Below, one piece after another: positions 49,308 to 57,971 of a stretch of DNA of 64,000 bases (position 1 is the stretch's first letter; every line of letters starts with the position of its first letter). The position numbers were made by a program, and so were the translations under genes. A model generated the notes under the pieces. The model searched no databases, had not been told where the DNA came from, and saw only the letters and a program-made list of their open reading frames with translations. Origin of the DNA: Psychrobacter immobilis (GTDB lineage: Bacteria > Pseudomonadota > Gammaproteobacteria > Pseudomonadales > Moraxellaceae); the NCBI RefSeq assembly GCF_904846235.1, contig NZ_CAJGZN010000003.1:1-64000 (forward strand). Reading direction: 5' to 3'.

Positions 49308-49769
49308 TCAGCCTACGTCTTCAATATTTTCTTTCAATACTGGTAAAGCTGACATACCTGCTAATACGGCACTTACTCCTCCAGTTAAACTGATAGAGAA
49401 CCATATCACCAAACCAAATTTAGAAAATATAAACCAAACAAAAAATAAAGCATTAATAAGAACTCCCATAAAAAAAGTTCTTATCCACCACCCATCTTGT
49501 ATGTATATTTCTTTATACGAATGCCACTTTCCCATCATTAATGTAGTTGGCATCGCAAACAAGCCACCTGCAATAAGATAAACTGGAAAAAACAGTATGA
49601 ACAATAGACCTATGCTGTTATCTGAGCTAAGAAGTGTCGCTATCCATGGAAAGATAATGAGCTCATACAGCGCACCTACGAATAAAAATAACTTAGTAAC
49701 CTTCATTTTTGGATATTCAGCCAAACTTTCGTTCAAACTATGACTTGGCTGATTTAATTTATTTTTCAT
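49308..49769 (-). CDS. Four-helix membrane protein, paralogue B
   Basis: 153 residues with four predicted membrane segments and a polar N-terminal extension of about 20 residues (NKLNQPSHSLNESLAEYPK). Paralogue of the downstream gene, 134 nt away, with conserved YLIAG, MPT, WWIR and SLTGGVSAVLAGMSALP. AGGCAG precedes ATG 49769. Unknown function; a duplicated membrane protein pair of this size could be regulatory or an immunity-type protein, but nothing shows this. Confidence 0.65.
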   Translation of the reverse strand: MKNKLNQPSHSLNESLAEYPKMKVTKLFLFVGALYELIIFPWIATLLSSDNSIGLLFILFFPVYLIAGGLFAMPTTLMMGKWHSYKEIYIQDGWWIRTFFMGVLINALFFVWFIFSKFGLVIWFSISLTGGVSAVLAGMSALPVLKENIEDVG

Positions 49770-49921
49770 ATGACTGCCTAAATCCTATTCAGGGCTACCG
49801 TCAGTATGTGATAAACAGTATTTGTGCCAGCATTATTGTAAAAAATGTAGCTCATACAATAGAAAACATGTTGAGTAAGGCAAACAGGTAGCAAAAAAAA
49901 CGTCTACATCTTTCTTGTCCA

Positions 49922-50551
49922 CTAACGAATAACCAAGCCTGTCGTTGCGTCACGAATCTGGCTAGGTAAGGTATAACCCAATGTATCACCCTGCAAATAA
50001 CCAATTTGCTCTTTGAAATAAGCATAGGCGGCTTCAAAGGTGCTAGCAGGCGTTTGTCCTGATCGGTTGCAGCTTGTAGAAACCAATAGCCCAAATGGGT
50101 TCTCTTCACTGACCATCTGTTGACAAAGCTGACGAACTGTAGGATGCGAGATAACTCGAACAGCAATAGTCTGATGCTGACCGGTAATCCAAGTGGGCAC
50201 AGTGCTCGCAAGCGGCTGAGGAATCGGTAATAACCAAGTATGTGCTTGGCGATTGTGCTGTTCATCTCTACTATCGTCTGTCTGCCAGCTATCAATAATC
50301 TGCTGGCGCTGAACATCATCTAAAGAGGCTAGCAAAGGTGCTAAGCGAGACACACTATCAGTGACGACTATCATGCCTTTGGCTTGTGGACGTTGTTTGA
50401 TATCCAAGATACGTTGAACAGCTGCTTGGTCATAAGGGTCGCAACCAATACCCCAAACGCTTTCTGTAGGATACGCGAGCAGCTGCCCTTCTTTTAGCCA
50501 CTTAGCAGCTTGGATGGCAGAATTAGTAATAAGAGGTGTAGGTTGGCTCAT
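49922..50551 (-). CDS. tsaC: Threonylcarbamoyl-AMP synthase (TsaC/Sua5/YrdC family)
   Basis: Makes threonylcarbamoyl-AMP for the t6A modification of ANN-decoding tRNAs. 209 residues; AYPTESVWGIGCDPYDQAAVQRILDIKQRP is the characteristic N-terminal motif, and SCNRSGQTPASTF the C-terminal one. Short TsaC form without the Sua5 C-terminal domain. ATG at 50551, with weak ribosome-binding site. It lies downstream of dprA, 117 nt apart, a common proteobacterial pairing. Confidence 0.95.
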   Translation of the reverse strand: MSQPTPLITNSAIQAAKWLKEGQLLAYPTESVWGIGCDPYDQAAVQRILDIKQRPQAKGMIVVTDSVSRLAPLLASLDDVQRQQIIDSWQTDDSRDEQHNRQAHTWLLPIPQPLASTVPTWITGQHQTIAVRVISHPTVRQLCQQMVSEENPFGLLVSTSCNRSGQTPASTFEAAYAYFKEQIGYLQGDTLGYTLPSQIRDATTGLVIR

Positions 50552-50668
50552 GACTTAAATGGTTCGTAGAAGTAAATTCTAATAATACCACAAGAGGGAT
50601 ATTGTCTAGGAGAGTCTATAACTAAGGGCTATCTATGCCAGTGTCTAATAAGGAATATTTACGATACT

Positions 50669-51940
50669 TTAAATGCGCAAATATCGTCCACCTTGTTCGC
50701 TGATAAGACCCATTAGTTCAAGCTCCATTAGCTGTCCAATCAACTGTGGCGGTGCAAGCTTGGTTGCACTAATAAGCGCATCTAAATCTTGCCCATGCCA
50801 GTCAAGCTGCTCATAGATTGCAGTTAAATGCTCAGGCACAACGACTGTGCTGCGCGCAGGCTTTATCTCAGAAGATGGTTGCTGGCTAGTAGATTTGATT
50901 GAGTTTTTCTCTATCTCAAATGCATCGAAAGTCTGAGTAATATTAGAGTGATTGCTATTAGAGTGATTACTATTGAAAGTAGTAGCGTTCGCTGTTCTAT
51001 AAACGCTTTTATCATAGTCAAGCTGACCATTGACGTCTTCTAGTACTTGCTGAGGATGATAAACCAAGGTCGCGCCTTCACGTATCAAATGATGACAACC
51101 CTCTGCATTGCTATTGTCAATATGACTGGGAATAGCAAAGACCTGTTTACCTTGTTCAGACGTGAGACGTGCTGTGATAAGCGAGCCGCTTTTAATTGTC
51201 GCTTCCGTCACAATGGTCGCGAGACTCAGCCCAGCTACCAAACGATTGCGACGCGGAAAAGTATGTTTATGCGGCTGCGTATGTGGTAATAGCTCACTGA
51301 TAATGCAGCCACCTTGCTCAATAATTTGAGTAAATAACTGATCCCGATGATTGGGATAGTTCACATCGATCCCTGTACCCATTACACCAACCGTCCGCCC
51401 CTGGTAGCCAGGGTCTGCTTGTGCTAGCGCGCCTAAATGTGCGCGTTTATCTACGCCCATAGCTAGGCCGCTAGTAACGATATACCCTGCTTGCGCTAAA
51501 TACTGCGCCATATCAAACGTGATTTTTTGCGCATGCGCGGTGGGTTTGCGGCTACCTACTATAGCGATTTGTGCTTGATGTAGGCGCGCGCTATTCCCAC
51601 GATAAAATAATAAGGGCGGCGGGTCGTAGATTTGTAAGAGTTGGGCAGGATAGTCGGCGTCATCAGCGAATAGCAGACCATAGCGCCCATCTATCAATGC
51701 TTGCTGAATCTTATCGATATTGGCAAGTGTTTGCTCTGGCTGTTCATGACGTTTGAGATGGGTGTGGTGAATACCGAGCTGCTTCCATGCCTCTACTTTG
51801 GCTTGCCAAGCAAGCTGCGGATAACCGAAAGAAGTGATCAGTTTGTGATAAGCAGATAACGACGCATTCACCTCGTACCACAGCGCTAAGATAGCGCGCT
51901 GATCGTCGGATAAAGAAGAGGTGACTGCCGTCATTGTCAT
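50669..51940 (-). CDS. dprA: DNA-processing protein DprA
   Basis: Loads RecA on incoming single-stranded DNA during natural transformation. 423 residues: N-terminal SAM-like domain, then the Rossmann-like domain with IVGSRKPT, YIVTSGLAMGVDKRAH, GTGIDVNYPNHR, FPRRNRLVAGLS and TEATIKSGSLITAR, and a C-terminal winged helix (ALISATKLAPPQLIGQLMELELMGLI). The linker at about 320-345 contains NSNHSNSNHSN from a 15-bp tandem repeat. The LysM gene is upstream and tsaC downstream, all on the minus strand. Confidence 0.96.
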   Translation of the reverse strand: MTMTAVTSSLSDDQRAILALWYEVNASLSAYHKLITSFGYPQLAWQAKVEAWKQLGIHHTHLKRHEQPEQTLANIDKIQQALIDGRYGLLFADDADYPAQLLQIYDPPPLLFYRGNSARLHQAQIAIVGSRKPTAHAQKITFDMAQYLAQAGYIVTSGLAMGVDKRAHLGALAQADPGYQGRTVGVMGTGIDVNYPNHRDQLFTQIIEQGGCIISELLPHTQPHKHTFPRRNRLVAGLSLATIVTEATIKSGSLITARLTSEQGKQVFAIPSHIDNSNAEGCHHLIREGATLVYHPQQVLEDVNGQLDYDKSVYRTANATTFNSNHSNSNHSNITQTFDAFEIEKNSIKSTSQQPSSEIKPARSTVVVPEHLTAIYEQLDWHGQDLDALISATKLAPPQLIGQLMELELMGLISEQGGRYLRI

Positions 51941-52009
51941 CTGTCTCGTATAGGTAAGCTTAGATTAGTATTTAGTTTAATATATTGCTTAATACAGCCT
52001 TATAGCTAT

Positions 52010-53119
52010 TTATAAATAAGGGGGTGGTAACAGCTGATCGCCAATATTAAGTGGTAACTCAGAGTCAAGTACATAAGCATAGCTGATGTGGTCAAAGGTA
52101 TTAAAAACCATCACCATACCACTTGGCTCGTTTGGTAGACGTACAGGCGTGTCGTTGTCTTTAGTATCACGTACCAAAGGCCCTTTTTGATAAACCGTCA
52201 GCACATCACCTGGTTTAGCACCTTGCAAGCTACCCAAGTTAATAGCGACCACACTACCCTTCGCAGCCGAGCTGATAGAGTCCATTACACGTACGATCAT
52301 ACCGCCGCGACTGACACTTGCAGGCGTTGGATAAAAGACAGAAGGAATAGCGTTGTCTAGCTCTACAAATACGCGATCCCCTTCACGCACTTCTTTGCCA
52401 TAGCTATCGATAAGCTGCAAGCTAGTCACACCATTACTTTCTGTAGAAGTAACAAGACCAGTCGCTACTTGTGTAACTTCTAATCCTATCACTTCTTGCG
52501 TTTTGGGGTCTACATATAGCTCACCCTCACGGTAAACGCCGTAACGCTGGCCCACGATAAGCGGTACGCCTTTAGCATATACCTTATCACCGCGCGCAGT
52601 AATTAAGTTACGGTTTTTAGAAGCTAAAATATAAGGCGTGGTATTAAAGTCTTGGGGATTAACAATAAGCGTTTTATCAAGCCAATGTTGGATAGCCGAC
52701 CACGGAATAGGAGGAATGCTATTGGCCGTCGAGGTAATTGCGACCGTACTTGTAGTTACACTCCCAGTAAGCTGCTTTTCAACGCCAGCACAGCCTTCAC
52801 CAGTATCAACGCCAATCAGTGTTTTTCCTTGAATCACACAAAGGATAAGAACGTCATTAGGGTAAATAAGGTTTGGATTTTTGATTTGCTTATTGGTGGC
52901 CCAAATTTCTTTCCAGCGCCATGGGCTATCTAGATAGCGACCTGAGATATCCCATAATGTATCGCCTTTTTTGACGATATAACGATTGGGCGCATCAGCT
53001 TTGATAGTTGGCGGCGGATTGTTAGCTTGAGCCGTGCTCATCAACATGGCACTACTAAACGTCGTAACTAATAATCCTTTTGCCAGTGCTTTTGCTGTCT
53101 TTTTTAAGCTCATCTTCAT
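52010..53119 (-). CDS. LysM domain-containing exported protein
   Basis: 369 residues from ATG 53119 (GGA 7 nt upstream; the frame is also open from 53143). Signal peptide ends STAQA near residue 32. A single N-terminal LysM domain (YIVKKGDTLWDISGRYLDSPWRWKEIWATNKQIKNPNLIYPND) binds peptidoglycan; the rest is a large beta-rich domain of unknown function. The LysM-dprA order is conserved in related bacteria. Possibly linked to cell-wall or uptake functions, but this is inference. Confidence 0.88.
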   Translation of the reverse strand: MKMSLKKTAKALAKGLLVTTFSSAMLMSTAQANNPPPTIKADAPNRYIVKKGDTLWDISGRYLDSPWRWKEIWATNKQIKNPNLIYPNDVLILCVIQGKTLIGVDTGEGCAGVEKQLTGSVTTSTVAITSTANSIPPIPWSAIQHWLDKTLIVNPQDFNTTPYILASKNRNLITARGDKVYAKGVPLIVGQRYGVYREGELYVDPKTQEVIGLEVTQVATGLVTSTESNGVTSLQLIDSYGKEVREGDRVFVELDNAIPSVFYPTPASVSRGGMIVRVMDSISSAAKGSVVAINLGSLQGAKPGDVLTVYQKGPLVRDTKDNDTPVRLPNEPSGMVMVFNTFDHISYAYVLDSELPLNIGDQLLPPPYL

Positions 53120-53444
53120 CGTTATATCCACAATATGTACCACTGTGTTCGACGCAAAGAACTGTATTTAATTTATTACTGCAAAAACCTCTAAAATTAA
53201 TAAAAGTTTAATTATATCAGTAACTTATTAATAAAATTCTCATGGCGATTATAGGGTAACTGTTCAGTGTAATTGGCTAGAATAATTCCTAAAAAAGCGC
53301 CTAGCACGATGATGACTTGCTGACGCTGTTTCTAATATTACAATTATATCTACCATAACACAATCATAAACACTTTATTACAATGGTGTAACTTTTACGC
53401 GGATACTTTTCCTTGTTGATGATAAGCCTTAAGACCGTAATTAC
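53120..53444. other. Intergenic region between thrC and the LysM gene
   Basis: 325 bp, AT-rich, non-coding, separating the LysM-dprA-tsaC group from thrC upstream. Probably contains the LysM promoter; none could be pinned down. Confidence 0.4.
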
Positions 53445-54866
53445 TCAAGCAGGATTCGGCGTGACATGTTGGCGGATTTGTTCAGCGACCAATTCTGCCT
53501 TGTTATCCAGTACCACTACATGCTGCGGTAAATCTTCTAACCCTTCAGTGTGCGCTGGACGAGCGATATCTATCTGACCGATAGCCTCAACGATTGTGTC
53601 AGCAAATTTGACGGGTAACGCTGTCTCCGCACAGACAATGATTTCACCCTCTAACTGTAGCTCTTTAGCAACCTTGATACCGTCAGCTGTATGCGGATCA
53701 ACTAGCTCACCATGCTGCTCATAAAGCGCTTTAATGGTTTGCAGGCGGTCGCTATGGGTCGACTTGCCAGCAGCAAAACCGTAACGGCTGTTGACCGCAT
53801 CCATCAAGTCAGACAAGTCAAAACCTTGACCAGACTTCACCCCTTCAAACAACTCATGAACGCGCGCGCTGTCTTTTTCTAGTAGCAAATAAACAAAGCG
53901 CTCAAAGTTAGACGCTTTGGAGATATCCATCGATGGGCTTGAGGTAATGTAGGTTTTTTCAGTCGGACGTGGCTGATAAGCACCTTGGTTAAAGAAGTCA
54001 TTTAGCACATCGTTTTCATTGGTGGCGACGATTAAGCGCTCAATTGGCAAACCCATTTCGCGGGCAATATGACCGGCACAAATATTGCCAAAGTTACCTG
54101 ATGGCACGCTAAAGCTGACTTTTTCATCGTTATTTGAAGTTACGGCAAAATAGGCTTTAAAGTAATAAACGATCTGCGCTAGGATACGACCCCAGTTAAT
54201 CGAGTTGACGGTTCCGAGGTTATAAGCGGCTTTAAATTCGGCATCTTGCTGTAGTGCCTTGACGATATCTTGACAATCATCAAACATACCATCGATAGCA
54301 ATGTTATGAATATTATCATCGGTCAAACTATACATTTGCGCACGTTGGAATTCGCTCATTTTGCCGTGTGGAGATAGCATAAAGACTTCGATGTTTTCTT
54401 TACCTCGCAATGCATATTCTGCCGCACTACCCGTATCACCACTGGTCGCACCGATGATAGTAATACGCGCATCTTTTCTTTTTAGCACGTATTCAAAGGC
54501 ATTGCCCAAGAACTGCATGGCAACGTCTTTAAACGCCAATGTCGGACCATTTGATAGTCCTAAAATATATAAATTATTGTCAAGCTTGCGCACAGGTACG
54601 ATTTCTTTACTACCAAACACCTCAGCGGTATAAGTACGCTCGATAATATCTTGCAAATCAGCGGCAGGAATATCGGTGGCAAAGCGCTGCATAATCGCCA
54701 TGGCAAGCTGTGGATAGCTGAGCGTGCGCCACTCATCAAGGGTCGTGCTATCTATATTTGGATAGTGCTCAGGCAGCATCAAACCGCCATCTGGCGCAAG
54801 CCCCATCAATAGCACATCACTAAAATCCATCGGCGCTGTCTGACCACGGGTACTGATATATTTCAT
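53445..54866 (-). CDS. thrC: Threonine synthase
   Basis: PLP enzyme converting O-phosphohomoserine to threonine. 473 residues; starts MKYISTRGQTAPMDFSDVLLMGLAPDGGLMLPE as in the long gammaproteobacterial type. The PLP Lys113 is in TLAFKDVAMQFLGN, the phosphate-binding SGDTGSAA follows, and VPSGNFGNI is intact. Stands alone, with no hom or thrB next to it. ATG at 54866. 58 nt downstream of rsmB on the same strand. Confidence 0.97.
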   Translation of the reverse strand: MKYISTRGQTAPMDFSDVLLMGLAPDGGLMLPEHYPNIDSTTLDEWRTLSYPQLAMAIMQRFATDIPAADLQDIIERTYTAEVFGSKEIVPVRKLDNNLYILGLSNGPTLAFKDVAMQFLGNAFEYVLKRKDARITIIGATSGDTGSAAEYALRGKENIEVFMLSPHGKMSEFQRAQMYSLTDDNIHNIAIDGMFDDCQDIVKALQQDAEFKAAYNLGTVNSINWGRILAQIVYYFKAYFAVTSNNDEKVSFSVPSGNFGNICAGHIAREMGLPIERLIVATNENDVLNDFFNQGAYQPRPTEKTYITSSPSMDISKASNFERFVYLLLEKDSARVHELFEGVKSGQGFDLSDLMDAVNSRYGFAAGKSTHSDRLQTIKALYEQHGELVDPHTADGIKVAKELQLEGEIIVCAETALPVKFADTIVEAIGQIDIARPAHTEGLEDLPQHVVVLDNKAELVAEQIRQHVTPNPA

Positions 54867-54924
54867 TAGATTGTCCTGTCTATAATGAGGTTATTCAATA
54901 TTTAAAACGGTTTATTCAGCAGTT

Positions 54925-56499
54925 TTATGCCATTGTCTTATGAAGCAATGCATAATAAAAACCATCACCACTCTCGCTATCAATCGGTAAGCACTGACGC
55001 CCGATTGCTTGCGCGATACCCCAGCTGCAATCCTCGGTAAACTCAATCGCTACTGCATCATTATGATGCGTGATAAAGTCCTGCATTTGCTCGACGTTTT
55101 CTTGCTTTAAGATAGAACAGGTCACATACAGCAGATAACCACCAGCTTTGAGTTGTGGCCATAGATTGTGCAAAATATCTGCTTGCAACAGTGCCGTTTG
55201 CTCGATGTCTTCTTCGGTACGAAGGATACTGATATCAGGATGGCGACGAATCACACCAGTCGCGGTACAAGGAGAATCTAGTAATATTGCATCAAAGACG
55301 GGTTCATTGGTAGCCGCTTTTTTATTTTTCCCATGCTGCCATCTGGTTGCATCCGCACAGACGATATTGAGTGCGACACTTTTCTCTGCTTGCTGCAAAT
55401 CGTGCTGACTTAGATTTAAGCGCTGTAAATTCTCACGAATACGCTCAATACGTGGTGCTTCGTTATCGATAGCTGTTACTTTGATATCAGCAGTCGCAGA
55501 CGACGTTTCAGCATTATCTCGTTTCACGTGAAACAATGATGACTCGTTCTTAGAACTTATAAGCTCTAACCAATGAGCAAGCTTGCCACCAGGTGCCGCA
55601 CAAGCATCTAGAATATGTATCTCATTATTCGTATTTTCCGTATTAGATTTTTCAGCACTAAGCTTAGCCATCAATGCTTGATTAATAATCGGTGCAGCAA
55701 GTTGCGCATGCATGTCTTGTACGCTAGCAACCCCTAAAGCAAACTCAGGCAAAGCGTTAACGGCAGTGCTTTGATGTAGCCGGAGACCTTTGGTTGATAG
55801 CGTTGTAGCAGCGGCAGACTCTGACGAGCTCGCTACCTTAAAACCAGTCGTTAGCTCAACGATGTCTGCATCAATTTCTGCCCCATCCAACGCATGCTGA
55901 TAATCCTCTACCGAAGTAACCGCCGAGTTCACTCGTAAAAACATCGGTGCTGGCTGGCGCAAGCCTTGGGTCAGCTCATCATACTGCTCGCTCCAATCTT
56001 GCTTAAGCTGATAAGCGAGCCAATTCGGTAGGCTGTGTTTTTTATCGCATTTCTTACGGAATTTGCTTGGATTCTTGGCGACTTTGCGCAAAATAGCATT
56101 CACCAAACCAGTAGAATGAGCAAACTCAATTTCCTTTGCAGCCTCAACAGTTTCATGAATCGCCGCATGGTCAGCCACCTCTAAATACAGCAACTGTACT
56201 AAGCCTACTTGAATGGTGGTACGCACCTCAACCTCATCAATAGGGTTGTCTGCTAAAGTATCGAGCAAACGTGCCAGCGCATGCCACTGGCGCAATGTCG
56301 TGAGCAGCAATGCATGAGCAAAGCCTTTGTCACCATCATGCAAACTATTCAATAATGGATCAAGGACGCTTGAGAGCGACTGACCGTTTTGAATAGCCAG
56401 TAAAGTGCGGATCACGCGTACGCGCACGCTGCCATTCATGATAAGGTTGCTTGACGGTTTGAGCTTGTTGTTTCTTGGCGCAGTGCTGGTTTGTCTCAT
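54925..56499 (-). CDS. rsmB: 16S rRNA (cytosine-967-C5)-methyltransferase
   Basis: SAM-dependent m5C967 methyltransferase of 16S rRNA. N-terminal NusB-like domain (to about 170), then the methyltransferase domain with LDACAAPGGKLAHWLEL (motif I), LLDSPCTATGVIRRHPDI and the catalytic Cys in YVTCSILKQENVEQ. 524 residues, longer than the E. coli enzyme (429), mainly through insertions around 295-350; one insertion encodes LFHVKR from an embedded parS sequence. ATG at 56499. Follows fmt as in many bacteria. Confidence 0.95.
   Translation of the reverse strand: MRQTSTAPRNNKLKPSSNLIMNGSVRVRVIRTLLAIQNGQSLSSVLDPLLNSLHDGDKGFAHALLLTTLRQWHALARLLDTLADNPIDEVEVRTTIQVGLVQLLYLEVADHAAIHETVEAAKEIEFAHSTGLVNAILRKVAKNPSKFRKKCDKKHSLPNWLAYQLKQDWSEQYDELTQGLRQPAPMFLRVNSAVTSVEDYQHALDGAEIDADIVELTTGFKVASSSESAAATTLSTKGLRLHQSTAVNALPEFALGVASVQDMHAQLAAPIINQALMAKLSAEKSNTENTNNEIHILDACAAPGGKLAHWLELISSKNESSLFHVKRDNAETSSATADIKVTAIDNEAPRIERIRENLQRLNLSQHDLQQAEKSVALNIVCADATRWQHGKNKKAATNEPVFDAILLDSPCTATGVIRRHPDISILRTEEDIEQTALLQADILHNLWPQLKAGGYLLYVTCSILKQENVEQMQDFITHHNDAVAIEFTEDCSWGIAQAIGRQCLPIDSESGDGFYYALLHKTMA
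55519..55534. promoter_or_regulatory. parS site 2, perfect 14-bp core, inside rsmB
   Basis: CGTTTCACGTGAAACA contains the perfect palindromic core GTTTCACGTGAAAC of bacterial parS. It lies within rsmB coding sequence and is read there as FHVK. Predicted ParB-binding site. Confidence 0.8.
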
Positions 56500-56574
56500 T
56501 AAATTTGATTTCCTTGACGTATCATCGATAGCGTCTTGTGCAGATAGAGTTAACTATCATTAAGTTAGGTTCAG

Positions 56575-57651
56575 TTATTTTGTTTCTGTCGTAAATTGAT
56601 CGCCGTCATTTAATTGGTTACCGTGGCAAATTTGTTCGGCAGTCATTGGCTTACCACCTGCAAACTGCAAGTGAGTAATGGCTAAAGTGGTGGCTGATGA
56701 TTCAGCGTCACTCTCTTTGCCACAAGCTACTAAAATCGCTTTACGTCCGACACTGATAACCGTTCCAGCAGGTTCATTGGTTTGCTGCGATGTATTTACA
56801 GGTAAGCTAGCCAGTACTTTAACGCGCTGCCCCGCCAGGAAAGTATAAGCACCTGGCCATGGTGTCAGCCCACGAATTTGGCGTTCAATAGCGGCAGCAG
56901 GCTGCGACCAATCAACTTCGCCTTCGGTTTTGACCAGCTTTTCAGCATAGTTGGCTTGACTATCATCTTGAGCGATAGCTTGCGCTTGATAAGCAGCTAA
57001 ATCTTTTAGCACCGTACTAATGGCTGTCGCACCAAGTGCAGCCATCTTATCATGTAGGCTAGCAGCGGTATCATCAGAGGCAATACTTTCGCTAACTTTA
57101 TAAAGCATGTTGCCCGTATCAAGACCTTTGTCCATCTGCATAATGGTAATGCCGGTCTCATCGTCTCCGGCCAAGAGTGCACGATGGATAGGTGCAGCAC
57201 CGCGCCAGCGTGGCAACAGTGAAGCGTGAATATTCAAGCAACCATGAGTAGGCGTCTCTAATACACCGATAGGTAGGATCAACCCGTAAGCGGCGACAAT
57301 CATCACATCTGGCTGATAGGCGCGCAGAGTTTGCCTAGCAGCTAGCCCTTCTGCACTAGACTTCTTAAAAGTGACTGGTTGCTCTACAGCGATATCATGT
57401 GCCAACGCAACTTCTTTTACCGCAGAGGCTGACAGCTTCTGACCACGACCTGCTTTACGATCAGGCTGCGTGTAAACAGCGACTATTTCTATATTCAGCG
57501 CTTCTTGCTGCTTAATTAACGACTCAAGGCTGATAGCAGCAAATTCAGGTGTACCCGCAAATACTACCCTTAATCGGTTAGTAGTTGGGTTATCATGGTC
57601 AGTAAGCGAGTTAGATGTATCAAAGGTAGGAGCAGTTGTAGTCATAATCAT
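56575..57651 (-). CDS. fmt: Methionyl-tRNA formyltransferase
   Basis: Formylates initiator Met-tRNA. 358 residues, longer than the usual 315 because of an N-terminal extension of about 25 residues before VVFAGTPEFAAISLESL. The catalytic region NIHASLLPRWRGAAPIHRAL and ETGITIMQMDKGLDTGNML are intact, followed by the C-terminal domain. Two ATG codons, 57651 and 57645, compete. def (normally next to fmt) is not present. Followed by rsmB at 75 nt. Confidence 0.95.
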   Translation of the reverse strand: MIMTTTAPTFDTSNSLTDHDNPTTNRLRVVFAGTPEFAAISLESLIKQQEALNIEIVAVYTQPDRKAGRGQKLSASAVKEVALAHDIAVEQPVTFKKSSAEGLAARQTLRAYQPDVMIVAAYGLILPIGVLETPTHGCLNIHASLLPRWRGAAPIHRALLAGDDETGITIMQMDKGLDTGNMLYKVSESIASDDTAASLHDKMAALGATAISTVLKDLAAYQAQAIAQDDSQANYAEKLVKTEGEVDWSQPAAAIERQIRGLTPWPGAYTFLAGQRVKVLASLPVNTSQQTNEPAGTVISVGRKAILVACGKESDAESSATTLAITHLQFAGGKPMTAEQICHGNQLNDGDQFTTETK

Positions 57652-57971
57652 GCATTATATAAGGTTTATTTGTTCATTATAGGTGAGTTTACGGCGCAGT
57701 GCCATGATTGTAATGACCTCACTTCATGATAACCAATGACATTATTTGCCTTTATAATATCAAGGACATCGAACGTTCTATTTATATTTTTTACAAAACA
57801 ATTTGGTGTTAATAACCACTCTCTGTAAACAGTAAGCCGTTATTCTGCTATAAATAGAAGGTAACACTAAAAATTTTAGACAATTCAACTGTCGTATAAT
57901 TCATCTACTGTATGTAGAAACTTAATTTTATTTCACTATATTCTTTCGTGTCGAGATAGGGCCACGCTTTC
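57652..57971. other. Divergent region between fmt and the hybrid kinase gene
   Basis: 320 bp, AT-rich, non-coding. A perfect TATAAT (57895-57900) could serve the kinase gene, but no good -35 is visible. Also expected to carry the fmt promoter. Confidence 0.4.
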
